Origin: Neoroseomonas lacus
GTDB taxonomy: Bacteria > Pseudomonadota > Alphaproteobacteria > Acetobacterales > Acetobacteraceae
DNA length: 64,000 nucleotides
Assembly (NCBI RefSeq): GCF_014644535.1
Contig: NZ_BMKW01000004.1
Span: forward strand, 248,001 to 312,000
Direction: 5' to 3'
A program made the position numbers and the translations under genes. Below the pieces are notes generated by a model. It was not told where the DNA came from. It made no database searches and saw nothing but the letters and a program-made list of their open reading frames with translations. Within the stretch, counting starts at the first letter, position 1. Each line of letters starts with the position of its first letter. Below, one piece after another: positions 36,211 through 44,561 of the stretch.

Positions 36211-36481
36211 GTTCCTGCTGGCCGCCGCATTGCTGGTCTTCCTCACCGTGGCCGTGGGCCTGGTGCGGGTGCTGCGCGGCCCGTCGGAAGCCGACCGCAT
36301 CATGGCGGCGCAATTGTTGGGCACCGGGGGCATCGCCACGCTGCTGCTGGTCGGCCAGGCGACGGCGATGCCGGCGCTGACCGACGTGGCGCTGATCCTC
36401 GCGCTGCTCGCCGCCTTCGCCTCCGTGGCCATGGCGCGGACCGCCCCGTCGCGCGAGGACGAACAGGAGCCGCCCGCGTGA
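36203..36481 (+). CDS. mrpF: Mrp-type antiporter subunit F
   Basis: This 92-residue protein has three membrane helices. The VLRGPSEADRIMAAQLLG segment between helices 1 and 2 is the conserved MrpF loop. It overlaps mrpE by 8 bases and mrpG by 4 bases. Confidence 0.85.
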   Translation: MPEFLLAAALLVFLTVAVGLVRVLRGPSEADRIMAAQLLGTGGIATLLLVGQATAMPALTDVALILALLAAFASVAMARTAPSREDEQEPPA

Positions 36482-36771
36482 CCCTGCTCGTCGATGCCTT
36501 CACCATCCTGGCGGTGCTCGCCGGGCTGGTGTTCTTCATTGCCGGCACCACCGGCCTGCTGCGCTTCCCCGATACGGCGAGCCGGCTGCACGCCTTGACC
36601 AAGGCCGATCACCTCGGCCTTGGCCTGATCGTCCTTGGCCTGCTGCCGCGCGCCGCCGGAATCGACGGTGCGCTGCGCCTGCTGGCCATCTGGGGCCTGG
36701 TGCTGCTGTCGAGCGCGGCGGTCGGGCCGATGATCGCGCGTCTCGCCCGCCTGCGGCGGCCCGGCGAATGA
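36478..36771 (+). CDS. mrpG: Mrp-type antiporter subunit G
   Basis: This 97-residue, three-helix membrane protein carries the MrpG signature GLLRFPDTASRLHALTKAD in the first loop. The GTG start at 36478 overlaps the mrpF stop, and its own stop overlaps the next gene by 4 bases. Confidence 0.85.
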   Translation: MTLLVDAFTILAVLAGLVFFIAGTTGLLRFPDTASRLHALTKADHLGLGLIVLGLLPRAAGIDGALRLLAIWGLVLLSSAAVGPMIARLARLRRPGE

Positions 36772-37703
36772 TCGCGGACCTGCTGCTGGTCGCGGCGATG
36801 CTCATCGTCGCCCTGGCGAGCATGCTGGCGCGCCAGGCCTTCACCGCCGTCGCCCTGTTCATCGCCTACGGGTTGCTGCTGACGCTGGCCTGGGTGCGTC
36901 TCGCCGCCGTGGACGTGGCGATGACCGAGGCGGCGATCGGCGCCGGGCTGTCCGGCGTGTTGCTGCTGGGCGCGGTCCGACGCCTGGCGACCCAGGCGTC
37001 ACCGCCACCCGAGCAACCCCCGGGCCCCGCCATGACGCTGCTGATCGCCCTGGGCTGCGCCGCGCTCGCCGCGGCGCTCGGCGCGGTGGTCCTGCTGCTG
37101 CCCAACCCGGCGCCGAGCCTCGCCGCGCCGGTCGCCGCCAACCTGCCGGCCACCGACCTCGGCAATCCCGTCACCGGCGTGCTGATGTCCTTCCGCGCGC
37201 TCGACACGCTGCTGGAATCCGCGGTGGTGCTGCTCGCGGTCGTCTGCGTCTGGGCGCTGACGCCCGAGGGCGGCTGGGGCGGCGTCCCCGGCGCGGCGCA
37301 GCCGGTGCAGCGCGATGGCCCGCTCGCCCTGCTTGCGCGCGCGCTGCCGCCGCTCGGCATTGTCATCGCCATGCATATCCTCTGGGTCGGCGCCGATGCG
37401 CCCGGCGGCAAGTTCCAGGCGGCGGCCATCCTCGCCGCAATGTGGCTGCTGCCCTGGATGGCCGGTCTCGTCACGCCGCCGCCCATCGCGGCACGCTGGC
37501 TGCGTTGGACCATCGCGATCGGTCCGGTGGTGTTCATCGCCATCGGCCTGGCCGGCGCTGTGATCGAGGGCGCCTTCCTGGCCTACCCGCCCGGCTGGGC
37601 GAAGCCGCTGATCCTCATCATCGAATTCATCCTGACCGCCTCCATCGCGGTGGCCCTCGCCCTCCTGGTGATCGGCACACCAGACACGGCGCAACGCCGA
37701 TGA
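36768..37703 (+). CDS. mrpB: Mrp-type antiporter subunit B fused to a DUF4040 (MbhD-like) domain
   Basis: This is a 311-residue membrane protein joining two units. The first, about residues 1-80, is DUF4040-like, with AVDVAMTEAAIGAGLSGVLL, the part normally found at the C-terminus of MrpA. The middle (NPVTGVLMSFRALDTLLESAVVLLA) and the C-terminal half (ILWVGADAPGGKFQAAAI) correspond to the MbhE/MnhB region. Such a fusion supplies the MrpA C-terminal part in operons that have no full-length MrpA. It overlaps both neighbouring genes by 4 bases. Confidence 0.8.
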   Translation: MIADLLLVAAMLIVALASMLARQAFTAVALFIAYGLLLTLAWVRLAAVDVAMTEAAIGAGLSGVLLLGAVRRLATQASPPPEQPPGPAMTLLIALGCAALAAALGAVVLLLPNPAPSLAAPVAANLPATDLGNPVTGVLMSFRALDTLLESAVVLLAVVCVWALTPEGGWGGVPGAAQPVQRDGPLALLARALPPLGIVIAMHILWVGADAPGGKFQAAAILAAMWLLPWMAGLVTPPPIAARWLRWTIAIGPVVFIAIGLAGAVIEGAFLAYPPGWAKPLILIIEFILTASIAVALALLVIGTPDTAQRR

Positions 37704-37990
37704 CCAGTGCGACGCTGTTCGGCCTGGCGGGCGCCGCGCTGGTCGGCATCGGCCTGTTCGGCATGCTGGTGCGCACCGATCCGCTGCTGCGCATCCTCTG
37801 CTTCAACCTGCTCGGCGGCGGCGTCTTTCTGGTGTTCGGCGCGGTGGCGCGGCGAGGCGCAGGGGCGGGCTTCGGCGGTGACCCGGTGCCGCAGGCGATC
37901 ATCCTGACCGGCCTCGTCGTCGCCTTCGCCGCGACGGCGCTCGCCGTCGCGCTGGTGCTGCGCCTCGCCAGCGCCGAGGACAAGCGCTGA
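37700..37990 (+). CDS. mrpC: Mrp-type antiporter subunit C (NuoK-like)
   Basis: This is a 96-residue protein with three membrane helices and the NuoK/MrpC hallmark GGDPVPQAIILTGLVVAFA near its third helix. The ATG at 37700 overlaps the previous stop by 4 bases, and the final base of its stop is the first base of the mrpD ATG. Confidence 0.85.
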   Translation: MTSATLFGLAGAALVGIGLFGMLVRTDPLLRILCFNLLGGGVFLVFGAVARRGAGAGFGGDPVPQAIILTGLVVAFAATALAVALVLRLASAEDKR

Positions 37991-39471
37991 TGGGCATGCT
38001 GCCGATGCTCGCGGTGATGCTGCCGGTGCTGGCAATGGTCGCCGCCGTGCCGCTCGGCGCGCGCGGCGCGGAACGGCTGACGCTGGCCGTGCTGCCGATC
38101 GGCCTCGCCCTGTCCATCGTCATCGCCGTGATCGTGCAACTCACCCAGGCACCCATCCTGTACCATCTGGGCCATTGGGCACCGCCGCTCGGCATCGCCT
38201 TCCGCGCCGACGGCCTCTCGGCGGCGATGCTGGTGACGACAGCGATCGTCGTCGCCGCCGTCGCCATCTTCGCCCGCGCCGATTTCGGCACCGCCTCGGG
38301 CGCGCCGGAACGCCGCCAGGCCTTCGCCTTCTGGCCGCTGCTGCTCGCGCTCTGGGCCGCGATCAACCTGCTGCTGGTCGCGAACGACCTATTCACCCTC
38401 TATGTCGGGCTGGAATTGCTGACCTTCGCCGCGATGCCGCTGGTCTGCCTCGATGGCAGCCGCGCGACGCTCGAAGCCGCGCTGCGCTACCTGATGTTCG
38501 CCCTCCTCGGCTCGGTGCTCTACCTGCTCGGCGTCGCCCTGATCTACGGCGCCGCCGGCACGCTCGACATCGTCCTGCTGCGCGAACGCGTCACCGCCGA
38601 CCCGCCCGTCATCCTCGCCATCGCGGTGATGACGGCGGGGCTGCTCGCCAAGACCGCGCTGCTGCCGCTGCATCTGTGGCTGCCGCCCGCCCATGCCGGT
38701 GCGCCGGCGGCGGCCAGCGCCATCCTCTCCGCCCTGGTGGTGAAGGGCTCCTTCATCCTGCTGCTGCGGCTGTGGTTCGGCGTCATGGCGGCCGTGCCGC
38801 TGCCGGACGCCGCACAGATCCTCGCCGGGCTCGGCGCGACGGCCATCCTGCTCGGCTCCGTCGCGGCACTGCGCGAGACGCGGCTCAAGCTGCTGGTCGC
38901 CTATTCCACCGTGGCGCAGATCGGCTACCTGTTCCTGATGTTCCCGCTGCTCGCCGCGGTCCCCGGCGTCAGCGACATCGCCGCCAAGGCCTGGACCGGC
39001 GGCGTGGTTCAGGCGGTCTCCCACGCCTTCGCCAAGGCGGCGATGTTCCTCGCCGCCGGCATCATGGCCGCGCGCTTCGGCCATGACCGCATCGCCGAAC
39101 TCGGCGGGGCAGGGCGCGCCATGCCGGTAACGCTGCTGACCTTCGCCCTGGCCGGCCTGTCGCTGATGGGCGTGCCGCCTTCCGGCGGCTTCGCGGCGAA
39201 ATGGCTGCTGCTGAGTGCCGCGATTGGCGCCGGGCAATGGTGGTGGGCGCTGGTCATCCTCGGGGGCGGGCTGCTGACCGGCGGCTATGTCTATCGCGTG
39301 CTCGCGAGCGGCCTGCGCAGCGGCGGCGCGGCGGTGCCGATGTCCACCCCGGTCACCTGGCGGCGGGACGGCATGGCGCTCGGCCTCGCGGTGATCTCGG
39401 TGGCGCTCGGCTTCCTCCCGCTGGCGGCCTTCGGTCTCGTGCAGGTCGGCCAGCTGGACCTCGCGCCATGA
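37990..39471 (+). CDS. mrpD: Mrp-type antiporter subunit D (proton-translocating, NuoN/NuoM-like)
   Basis: This is a 493-residue polytopic protein of the NADH-quinone/Mrp antiporter family. The TM5 Glu needed for proton transfer is present as E142 (YVGLELLTF), and the TM7/8 lysines occur in LLAKTALLPLHLWLP and VVKGSF. It is followed with a 4-base overlap by a second, related subunit. The lack of NADH dehydrogenase peripheral genes, together with MrpEFGBC, identifies this as an antiporter rather than complex I. Confidence 0.9.
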   Translation: MGMLPMLAVMLPVLAMVAAVPLGARGAERLTLAVLPIGLALSIVIAVIVQLTQAPILYHLGHWAPPLGIAFRADGLSAAMLVTTAIVVAAVAIFARADFGTASGAPERRQAFAFWPLLLALWAAINLLLVANDLFTLYVGLELLTFAAMPLVCLDGSRATLEAALRYLMFALLGSVLYLLGVALIYGAAGTLDIVLLRERVTADPPVILAIAVMTAGLLAKTALLPLHLWLPPAHAGAPAAASAILSALVVKGSFILLLRLWFGVMAAVPLPDAAQILAGLGATAILLGSVAALRETRLKLLVAYSTVAQIGYLFLMFPLLAAVPGVSDIAAKAWTGGVVQAVSHAFAKAAMFLAAGIMAARFGHDRIAELGGAGRAMPVTLLTFALAGLSLMGVPPSGGFAAKWLLLSAAIGAGQWWWALVILGGGLLTGGYVYRVLASGLRSGGAAVPMSTPVTWRRDGMALGLAVISVALGFLPLAAFGLVQVGQLDLAP

Positions 39472-41075
39472 ACGCCCTGCTGCTGGCGGCGACGCCGCTT
39501 CTCCCGCTGCTGCTGCTGGCGGCGCTCGCCCTGCCGGGACAGCGTCGCCGGGTGCTCGCGCTGCTGTGGCTGGCGCCACTGCCGGGCTTGGCCTGCGCCC
39601 TGGTGGCGGGCGATGGCGAGCCCTTCATCGTCTATGCCCGCGTCCGGCTGACCCTGGCACTCGACCATCCCTCGGCGCTGCTGCTCGGCGCCGCCTCGCT
39701 GCTGTGGTGCGCGGCGTCGGTCTATGTGCGGGCCTATATCGCACGCGACGACCAGGCCCGCTTCGCCGCCTGGTGGCTGCCGACCATGGCCGGCAGCCTG
39801 GGCGTCTTCGTCGCCGGAGACCTCGTCGGCTTCTACTTCTTCTACGCCCTTGCCAGCCTACCGGCGTGGGGGTTGGTGATTCACGACCGGACGCCGCGCG
39901 CCTGGGCGGCGGGCGCCACCTATCTCCTGCTCACGGTGATCGGCGAGGCGGCACTGCTCACCGGCTTCGCCCTGCTGGCCGCCTTCACCCCCGGCAACAG
40001 CCTCGCCATCGCCGATGTGCTGCCCTCGCTCGCCACAGCGCCGCTGCGCGACCTCGCCATCGGTTTCCTGGTGGTCGGCTTCGGCCTGAAGGCCGGGCTG
40101 GTGCCGCTGCACGTCTGGCTGCCGCTGGCGCATCCGGCCGCGCCGATGCCGGCCTCGGCGGTGCTGAGCGGCGCCATCATCAAGGCCGGCATCGTCGGTC
40201 TGATTCGCTTCCTGCCCATCGAGGCAACCCCGGCGGCCTGGGGCGAGGCGCTGGCGGTGCTCGGCTTCGTTACCGCCTTCTGGGGCGTCGCGATCGGCAT
40301 CACCCAGCGCAACCCCAAGACGGTGCTGGCCTATTCCTCGGTCAGCCAGATGGGCGTGGTGGCTGCGGCGATCGGCATGGGGCTGGCGGGTGGCATCGCT
40401 ACGACGCCGGCCTCGGCCGCCTTCTACGCACTGCATCACGTGCTGGCGAAGGGCGCGCTGTTCCTCGCCGTCGGCGTCGCGGCGGTGGCCGGCGGACGGG
40501 CGCGATGGCTGGTGCTCGGCCCAGCCGTGGTTCTCGCCTTGGGCTTCGGCGGCATGCCGCTGACCGGCGGCTGGCTGGCGAAGGAGGCGGTGAAGGCCGA
40601 ACTTGGCGACGGTCTGGCGGGAACGCTTTCGGCGCTGTCGGCTGCCGGTTCCACCCTGCTGATGCTGCATTTCACGCGGCGCCTCGCGGCGGGCCTCGCC
40701 GATGACGCCGCCGCGCGGCCGTCCGGCGGCATGTTGATCCCCTGGCTCGCCTTGGCCGCCGCCTCGATGCTGCTGCCGGCGCTGGCCTTTCCGGACGCCT
40801 GGGCAGGCATCCTCACCCCCGCCGCCCTGGCCAAGGCGCTGTGGCCGGTGCTGATCGGCGCGGTCGCGGTGCTGGCCCTGATGCGCTGGGGGGACCGCGT
40901 CCCCGTCGTGCCTGGCGGCGACGTGATCCATCCGGCGCGCCGCGCGCTCGCCGCCGCCGCACCTCTGGGCGATGCATTGGCGTGGTTCGAGGCCCGCCTG
41001 CGCGCCTGGCCCGCCGCGGGCCTCGCATTGCTGCTGCTGACCACGGCCCTCGGCCTTGTCATGATGGGGCGATGA
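39468..41075 (+). CDS. Second MrpD-like subunit replacing MrpA, TM5 Glu missing
   Basis: This is a 535-residue homologue of MrpD/NuoL-type subunits with about 14 membrane helices. The lysine motifs GLKAGLVPLHVWLPLAHPAAP and AIIKAGIVGL are intact. At the TM5 position where E142 sits in the preceding MrpD, this protein has A127 (FFYALASLP), so a residue usually needed for proton translocation is lost. It takes the place of MrpA, which is not found as a full-length gene here. It overlaps mrpD and the AsmA-family gene by 4 bases each. Confidence 0.8.
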   Translation: MNALLLAATPLLPLLLLAALALPGQRRRVLALLWLAPLPGLACALVAGDGEPFIVYARVRLTLALDHPSALLLGAASLLWCAASVYVRAYIARDDQARFAAWWLPTMAGSLGVFVAGDLVGFYFFYALASLPAWGLVIHDRTPRAWAAGATYLLLTVIGEAALLTGFALLAAFTPGNSLAIADVLPSLATAPLRDLAIGFLVVGFGLKAGLVPLHVWLPLAHPAAPMPASAVLSGAIIKAGIVGLIRFLPIEATPAAWGEALAVLGFVTAFWGVAIGITQRNPKTVLAYSSVSQMGVVAAAIGMGLAGGIATTPASAAFYALHHVLAKGALFLAVGVAAVAGGRARWLVLGPAVVLALGFGGMPLTGGWLAKEAVKAELGDGLAGTLSALSAAGSTLLMLHFTRRLAAGLADDAAARPSGGMLIPWLALAAASMLLPALAFPDAWAGILTPAALAKALWPVLIGAVAVLALMRWGDRVPVVPGGDVIHPARRALAAAAPLGDALAWFEARLRAWPAAGLALLLLTTALGLVMMGR

Positions 41076-43489
41076 AGCGAGGCCTTCGCATCATTGCCCT
41101 GACCCTGTTCGGCCTGGTCCTGCTGGCCGGCGCGGCGACCATCGGCCTGCAGGTGGCCATCGGGCGCGGCAGCTGGTCGGGCGAAATCGACACGGCGCTG
41201 GAGCGCGCCACCGGCCGCACCGTCACCCATGGCGCGGTCTCGGTCCGGTTCGGGCTGCGGCCACGCATCGCCATGGCCGATGCCACCATCGCCAATATTC
41301 CGGGCGGATCACTGCCGGAATTCGCCCGCATCGGCCGGCTCGAGGTGACACTCGAATTACTGCCGCTGCTCGCCGGCCGCGTCGAGATCGACAGCCTGCT
41401 GCTCGCCGATGCCGACATCATCCTCGAGCGCGATGCCGAGGGTCGCGGCAACTGGCGTTTCGGCGCCGGTGGCGGCGCCACCGCGGCCGGCGGACTGAGC
41501 ATCGCTGCGGTCGATATCGAATCCTCCCGCATCCGACTGCCGGGGCAGCCGATCTCGACCATCGACGTCCAATCGCTGCGCCTGGCGCGCGACGAGCCCC
41601 AGGATCCGCTCGCCCTCGATGGCAACATCCGCCTCGATGGCGAGGCGCTGACCATCGCCGCCCATCTCGGCCCCGAGGCCGACGGTGCGATGCCGCTACA
41701 GGCCACCATCGAGGGCGACGGCCTGCGCGTCTCGTTGCACGGCGCCTTGCCGCGCGGCATGGCCGACCCCGGCTGGTCCCTGGCGGTGGAGGCCTCGGCC
41801 GACGCCGCCGCCGCGCAGCGCCTGGCCCCCCGCTTCGGCGAGACCCTACCGCCAGTGGCGTCGGTGAACCTCACGGCGCATATCGGCCCCGGCGCACCGA
41901 TGCCAACGGTCTCCGCGCTGACCCTGCGCATCGGCGCGACCGACCTCGCCACGCTGCTGCCGGGCCTGCGCCTGGCCCAGGCCGAGTTGCGCGCCGCTAA
42001 CTTCGACGCGCCGGCCACGATCGCCGCCCATGGCCATCGCGGCACGGCCGATCTCGCTTTGGCCGCGACGCTGCCGTCGCTCCGCCGGCTCGCGGCCTGG
42101 ACGGCGGAAGAGACGATGCCGGTCGAGGCGGTGCTGACCTCCGGCCGGGCACGCCTTGCGCTGTCCGGCCCGGTGCGGCGCGATGCCGACCTCGCCGCCT
42201 CGGTCTTCGAGGCGCGGTTGACGGCGCCCGATTTTGCCTTGCTCGGACCGATACTCGGCGCGGATCTGCCGCGCGTCACGGGGGTGACCGCCCAGGCGCG
42301 GCTCGGCGGCCTTTTCACCCGCGAACTGCGCCTCGATTCGCTGACGGTCAGCGCCGATGCGCTGGAGATGACCGGCGATCTCGCCATCACCCTCGCACCG
42401 CGCCTCGCCTTTCGCGGCGGGCTGGCGGCACGGCGCATCGACCTCGACGCGCTGGGCGGTGGCGCCTCCGCGCCGCGCCAGCGTGCCGCGACGCGGATGA
42501 TCCCGGACATCCCGCTGCCGCTCGACACGCTGCGCGGCGCCGATGCGGCGCTGCGCCTCTCGGCGACGCAACTGGTCGCCGGCGGCACCACCTGGCGCGA
42601 TGCGAGCAGCACTGTGGTGCTGACCAATGGCCGCCTGGTGCTCGACCCACTGCAGGTCACCACGCCCGGCGGTGCCGTCGGCGGCCGGGCCGTGCTCGAC
42701 GCCGCCGCGCAGCCGCCACGCGTCGAACTGCGCCTCAACAGCCGCGGGCGCGGGCTGGATCTCGCCGCGCTGCGCCGCGCCTTCGGCGTGCCGGCGGGCT
42801 TCGATGGCAGCGCCGAACTGGCCATCGACCTGCGCGGGCAGGGCGCCACGAGCCGCGCGGTCGCTGCCAGCTTGTCGGGGCAGGCGGGCGTCGCGATGGT
42901 CGGCGGCCGCTTCACCGGCGCCACCGCACTGCGCATCGGGCCGGATCTCGCCCGCCTCCTGCTGCCGCGCGGCACGCCGGCCGGCGGGGTGACCTTGCGC
43001 TGCCTAGCGCTGCGCCTGTCGGCCGACCAGGGTGTGGCGCAGAGCGAGGCCATGCTGATGGAAGGCGATTTCGGCCGCATCGACGGCAATATCGCCATCA
43101 ACCTGCGCGACGAGACGGTCGCGGCCCGGCTGTTGCCCGATATCAGCCTGATGGGGGTGACGGTGCGTGCCCCGGTCGTCATCGGCGGCACGATGGCGGA
43201 GCCGCGCATCGGCGTGGAACCGGGCGCCGCCCTGGCACGCGTCCTCGGCGACACGGTGGCGAACCGCCTGTGGCGCAGCAGCACGATGGAATTCCTGCGC
43301 GACGCCACCGGCAGCGGGCCGGCGGGCGGCGCCTGCGGCCCGGCGCTGACGCTGGCGCGGCTCGGGCGCGCGGGCCCGATGCCCGCCCCCGGGGCGACGC
43401 CCATCCCGCTGATCCCACGCGAAATTCAGGGCACCGCGCAGGATGTCGTGCGCGGCATTGGCGGGCTGCTCGGCGGGCGGCGCCGCTAG
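41072..43489 (+). CDS. AsmA family protein
   Basis: This is an 805-residue protein with one N-terminal membrane anchor (about residues 5-30). A long periplasmic region follows, beginning with an AsmA domain (VTHGAVSVRFGLRPRIAMADATIAN) and ending with an AsmA C-terminal-like segment. AsmA/TamB/YhdP-like proteins are thought to help lipid movement or outer-membrane biogenesis. It overlaps the antiporter operon by 4 bases (ATGA) and so appears to be its last gene. Confidence 0.85.
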   Translation: MKRGLRIIALTLFGLVLLAGAATIGLQVAIGRGSWSGEIDTALERATGRTVTHGAVSVRFGLRPRIAMADATIANIPGGSLPEFARIGRLEVTLELLPLLAGRVEIDSLLLADADIILERDAEGRGNWRFGAGGGATAAGGLSIAAVDIESSRIRLPGQPISTIDVQSLRLARDEPQDPLALDGNIRLDGEALTIAAHLGPEADGAMPLQATIEGDGLRVSLHGALPRGMADPGWSLAVEASADAAAAQRLAPRFGETLPPVASVNLTAHIGPGAPMPTVSALTLRIGATDLATLLPGLRLAQAELRAANFDAPATIAAHGHRGTADLALAATLPSLRRLAAWTAEETMPVEAVLTSGRARLALSGPVRRDADLAASVFEARLTAPDFALLGPILGADLPRVTGVTAQARLGGLFTRELRLDSLTVSADALEMTGDLAITLAPRLAFRGGLAARRIDLDALGGGASAPRQRAATRMIPDIPLPLDTLRGADAALRLSATQLVAGGTTWRDASSTVVLTNGRLVLDPLQVTTPGGAVGGRAVLDAAAQPPRVELRLNSRGRGLDLAALRRAFGVPAGFDGSAELAIDLRGQGATSRAVAASLSGQAGVAMVGGRFTGATALRIGPDLARLLLPRGTPAGGVTLRCLALRLSADQGVAQSEAMLMEGDFGRIDGNIAINLRDETVAARLLPDISLMGVTVRAPVVIGGTMAEPRIGVEPGAALARVLGDTVANRLWRSSTMEFLRDATGSGPAGGACGPALTLARLGRAGPMPAPGATPIPLIPREIQGTAQDVVRGIGGLLGGRRR

Positions 43490-43573
43490 AGCGGATCCTG
43501 ATCAGATGAAGATGCCAGCAACAAGGATTGGCCAGAAAGGGTTCCGTGAGCCAGGTCGAACGAAAGACCCTCA
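43488..43573 (+). repeat. Dispersed hairpin repeat, copy A
   Basis: This is related to copy B at 47422-47520, in the same orientation. Shared parts are GAGCGGATCCTGATCAG, GTGAAG-TGC-like text, and TTCCGTGAGCC followed by GAACG. The 3' half can fold, with AGGGT (43538-43542) pairing with ACCCT (43567-43571). Compared with B it lacks about 18 bases, the right half of a palindrome. It fills the gap between the AsmA stop and the converging asparaginase stop. Confidence 0.65.
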
Positions 43574-43577
43574 CGCC

Positions 43578-44561
43578 CTATTCGTAGGGTGCGAAGGCGT
43601 CGGCCACCGCTGCCCGCCCCCCGCCATGGCGTAGCGCAAGCCCCAGCAACAGCCGCGCCTTCAACCCCGACAGCGTCCCGCCGGGGATGGCGCCGCGCCG
43701 GATCAGGTCGATCTCGCCGCCCGCATAGCCGTAGGTTTCGCTGAAGACCGGCCCACTCGCGCAGCGTGAGGCGAGCACCGCCGGCATCCGCGTCGCAAGC
43801 GCCCCGACCGCCTCCGCGGCCTCGGCCGGCACATGGCCGCTGCCCATGCCCTGGATGACCGCGCCGGCATAGCCGAGCCCCGGCAGCGCGGCCAGCAGCC
43901 GCCCATCATCGCCCATCGCCCAGTTTACCAGCGCGACCGGCAGCGGTGCGCCGGCCTCCGCGCGGAACACCGGGCAGCGCCCCACGCGGGCAAGCACGCG
44001 CACCCGGTCCTCCGCCACCAGGCCGAGCGGCCCGGCCATCGGCGAGGTGAAGGCCGAGGGCAGCGCCGTGTGCGATTTCTGCACGAAGCGCGCCGCATGA
44101 ATGGTGTCGTTCAACACCGCCAGCGTACCGAGCCCACGCGCCGCGTCACTCGCCGCGACGCGCGCGGCGGCGAGCAGGTTCGCCGGCCCATCCGCCCCGG
44201 GTGCCGCCGCGCCCCGCATCGCGCCGGTGACCACCACCGGCTTGTCCCCGGCGACCAGCAGGTCGAGCAGGAAGGCCGATTCCTCGATCGTGTCGGTGCC
44301 CTGGATGACCACCGCGCCATCCACGCCCGCTGCGAAACCCGCCGTGATGCGCCGCGCGACATCGACCAGATGCGCCGGCGTCAGCGATGGGCTGGGCAGG
44401 CGCGCGGGGCTCTCCGCCTCGATCTCGGCGACGGTGGCGAGTTCCGGCACCGAGGCCACCAACTCCGCCGCGCCGAGCTTCGGCGCAATGCCGCCCTCCG
44501 CCAAGGGCACCATGGTGATGGTGCCGCCCAACGAGAGCAGCAGCAGACGCTTTCCGCTCAC
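43578..44561 (-). CDS. L-asparaginase
   Basis: This is a 327-residue asparaginase of the bacterial type I/II family, converting asparagine to aspartate and ammonia. The first catalytic Thr is T14 (SLGGTIT); the second centre is Q87-G88-T89-D90 (IQGTDTIEES); the Lys lies in FVQKSHT. The start is GTG at 44561, overlapping the MFS stop as GTGA, so it is coupled to the transporter gene. A longer open frame upstream is shadow of the MFS gene. No signal peptide is visible, indicating a cytoplasmic enzyme. It is the last gene of a glutaminase-MFS-asparaginase unit. Confidence 0.9.
   Translation of the reverse strand: MSGKRLLLLSLGGTITMVPLAEGGIAPKLGAAELVASVPELATVAEIEAESPARLPSPSLTPAHLVDVARRITAGFAAGVDGAVVIQGTDTIEESAFLLDLLVAGDKPVVVTGAMRGAAAPGADGPANLLAAARVAASDAARGLGTLAVLNDTIHAARFVQKSHTALPSAFTSPMAGPLGLVAEDRVRVLARVGRCPVFRAEAGAPLPVALVNWAMGDDGRLLAALPGLGYAGAVIQGMGSGHVPAEAAEAVGALATRMPAVLASRCASGPVFSETYGYAGGEIDLIRRGAIPGGTLSGLKARLLLGLALRHGGGRAAVADAFAPYE

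Noticed and set aside
37700-41075. NADH dehydrogenase (complex I) subunits K, M and L/N
   Set aside because: MrpE, F, G and B genes precede them, and no peripheral complex I subunits are present.
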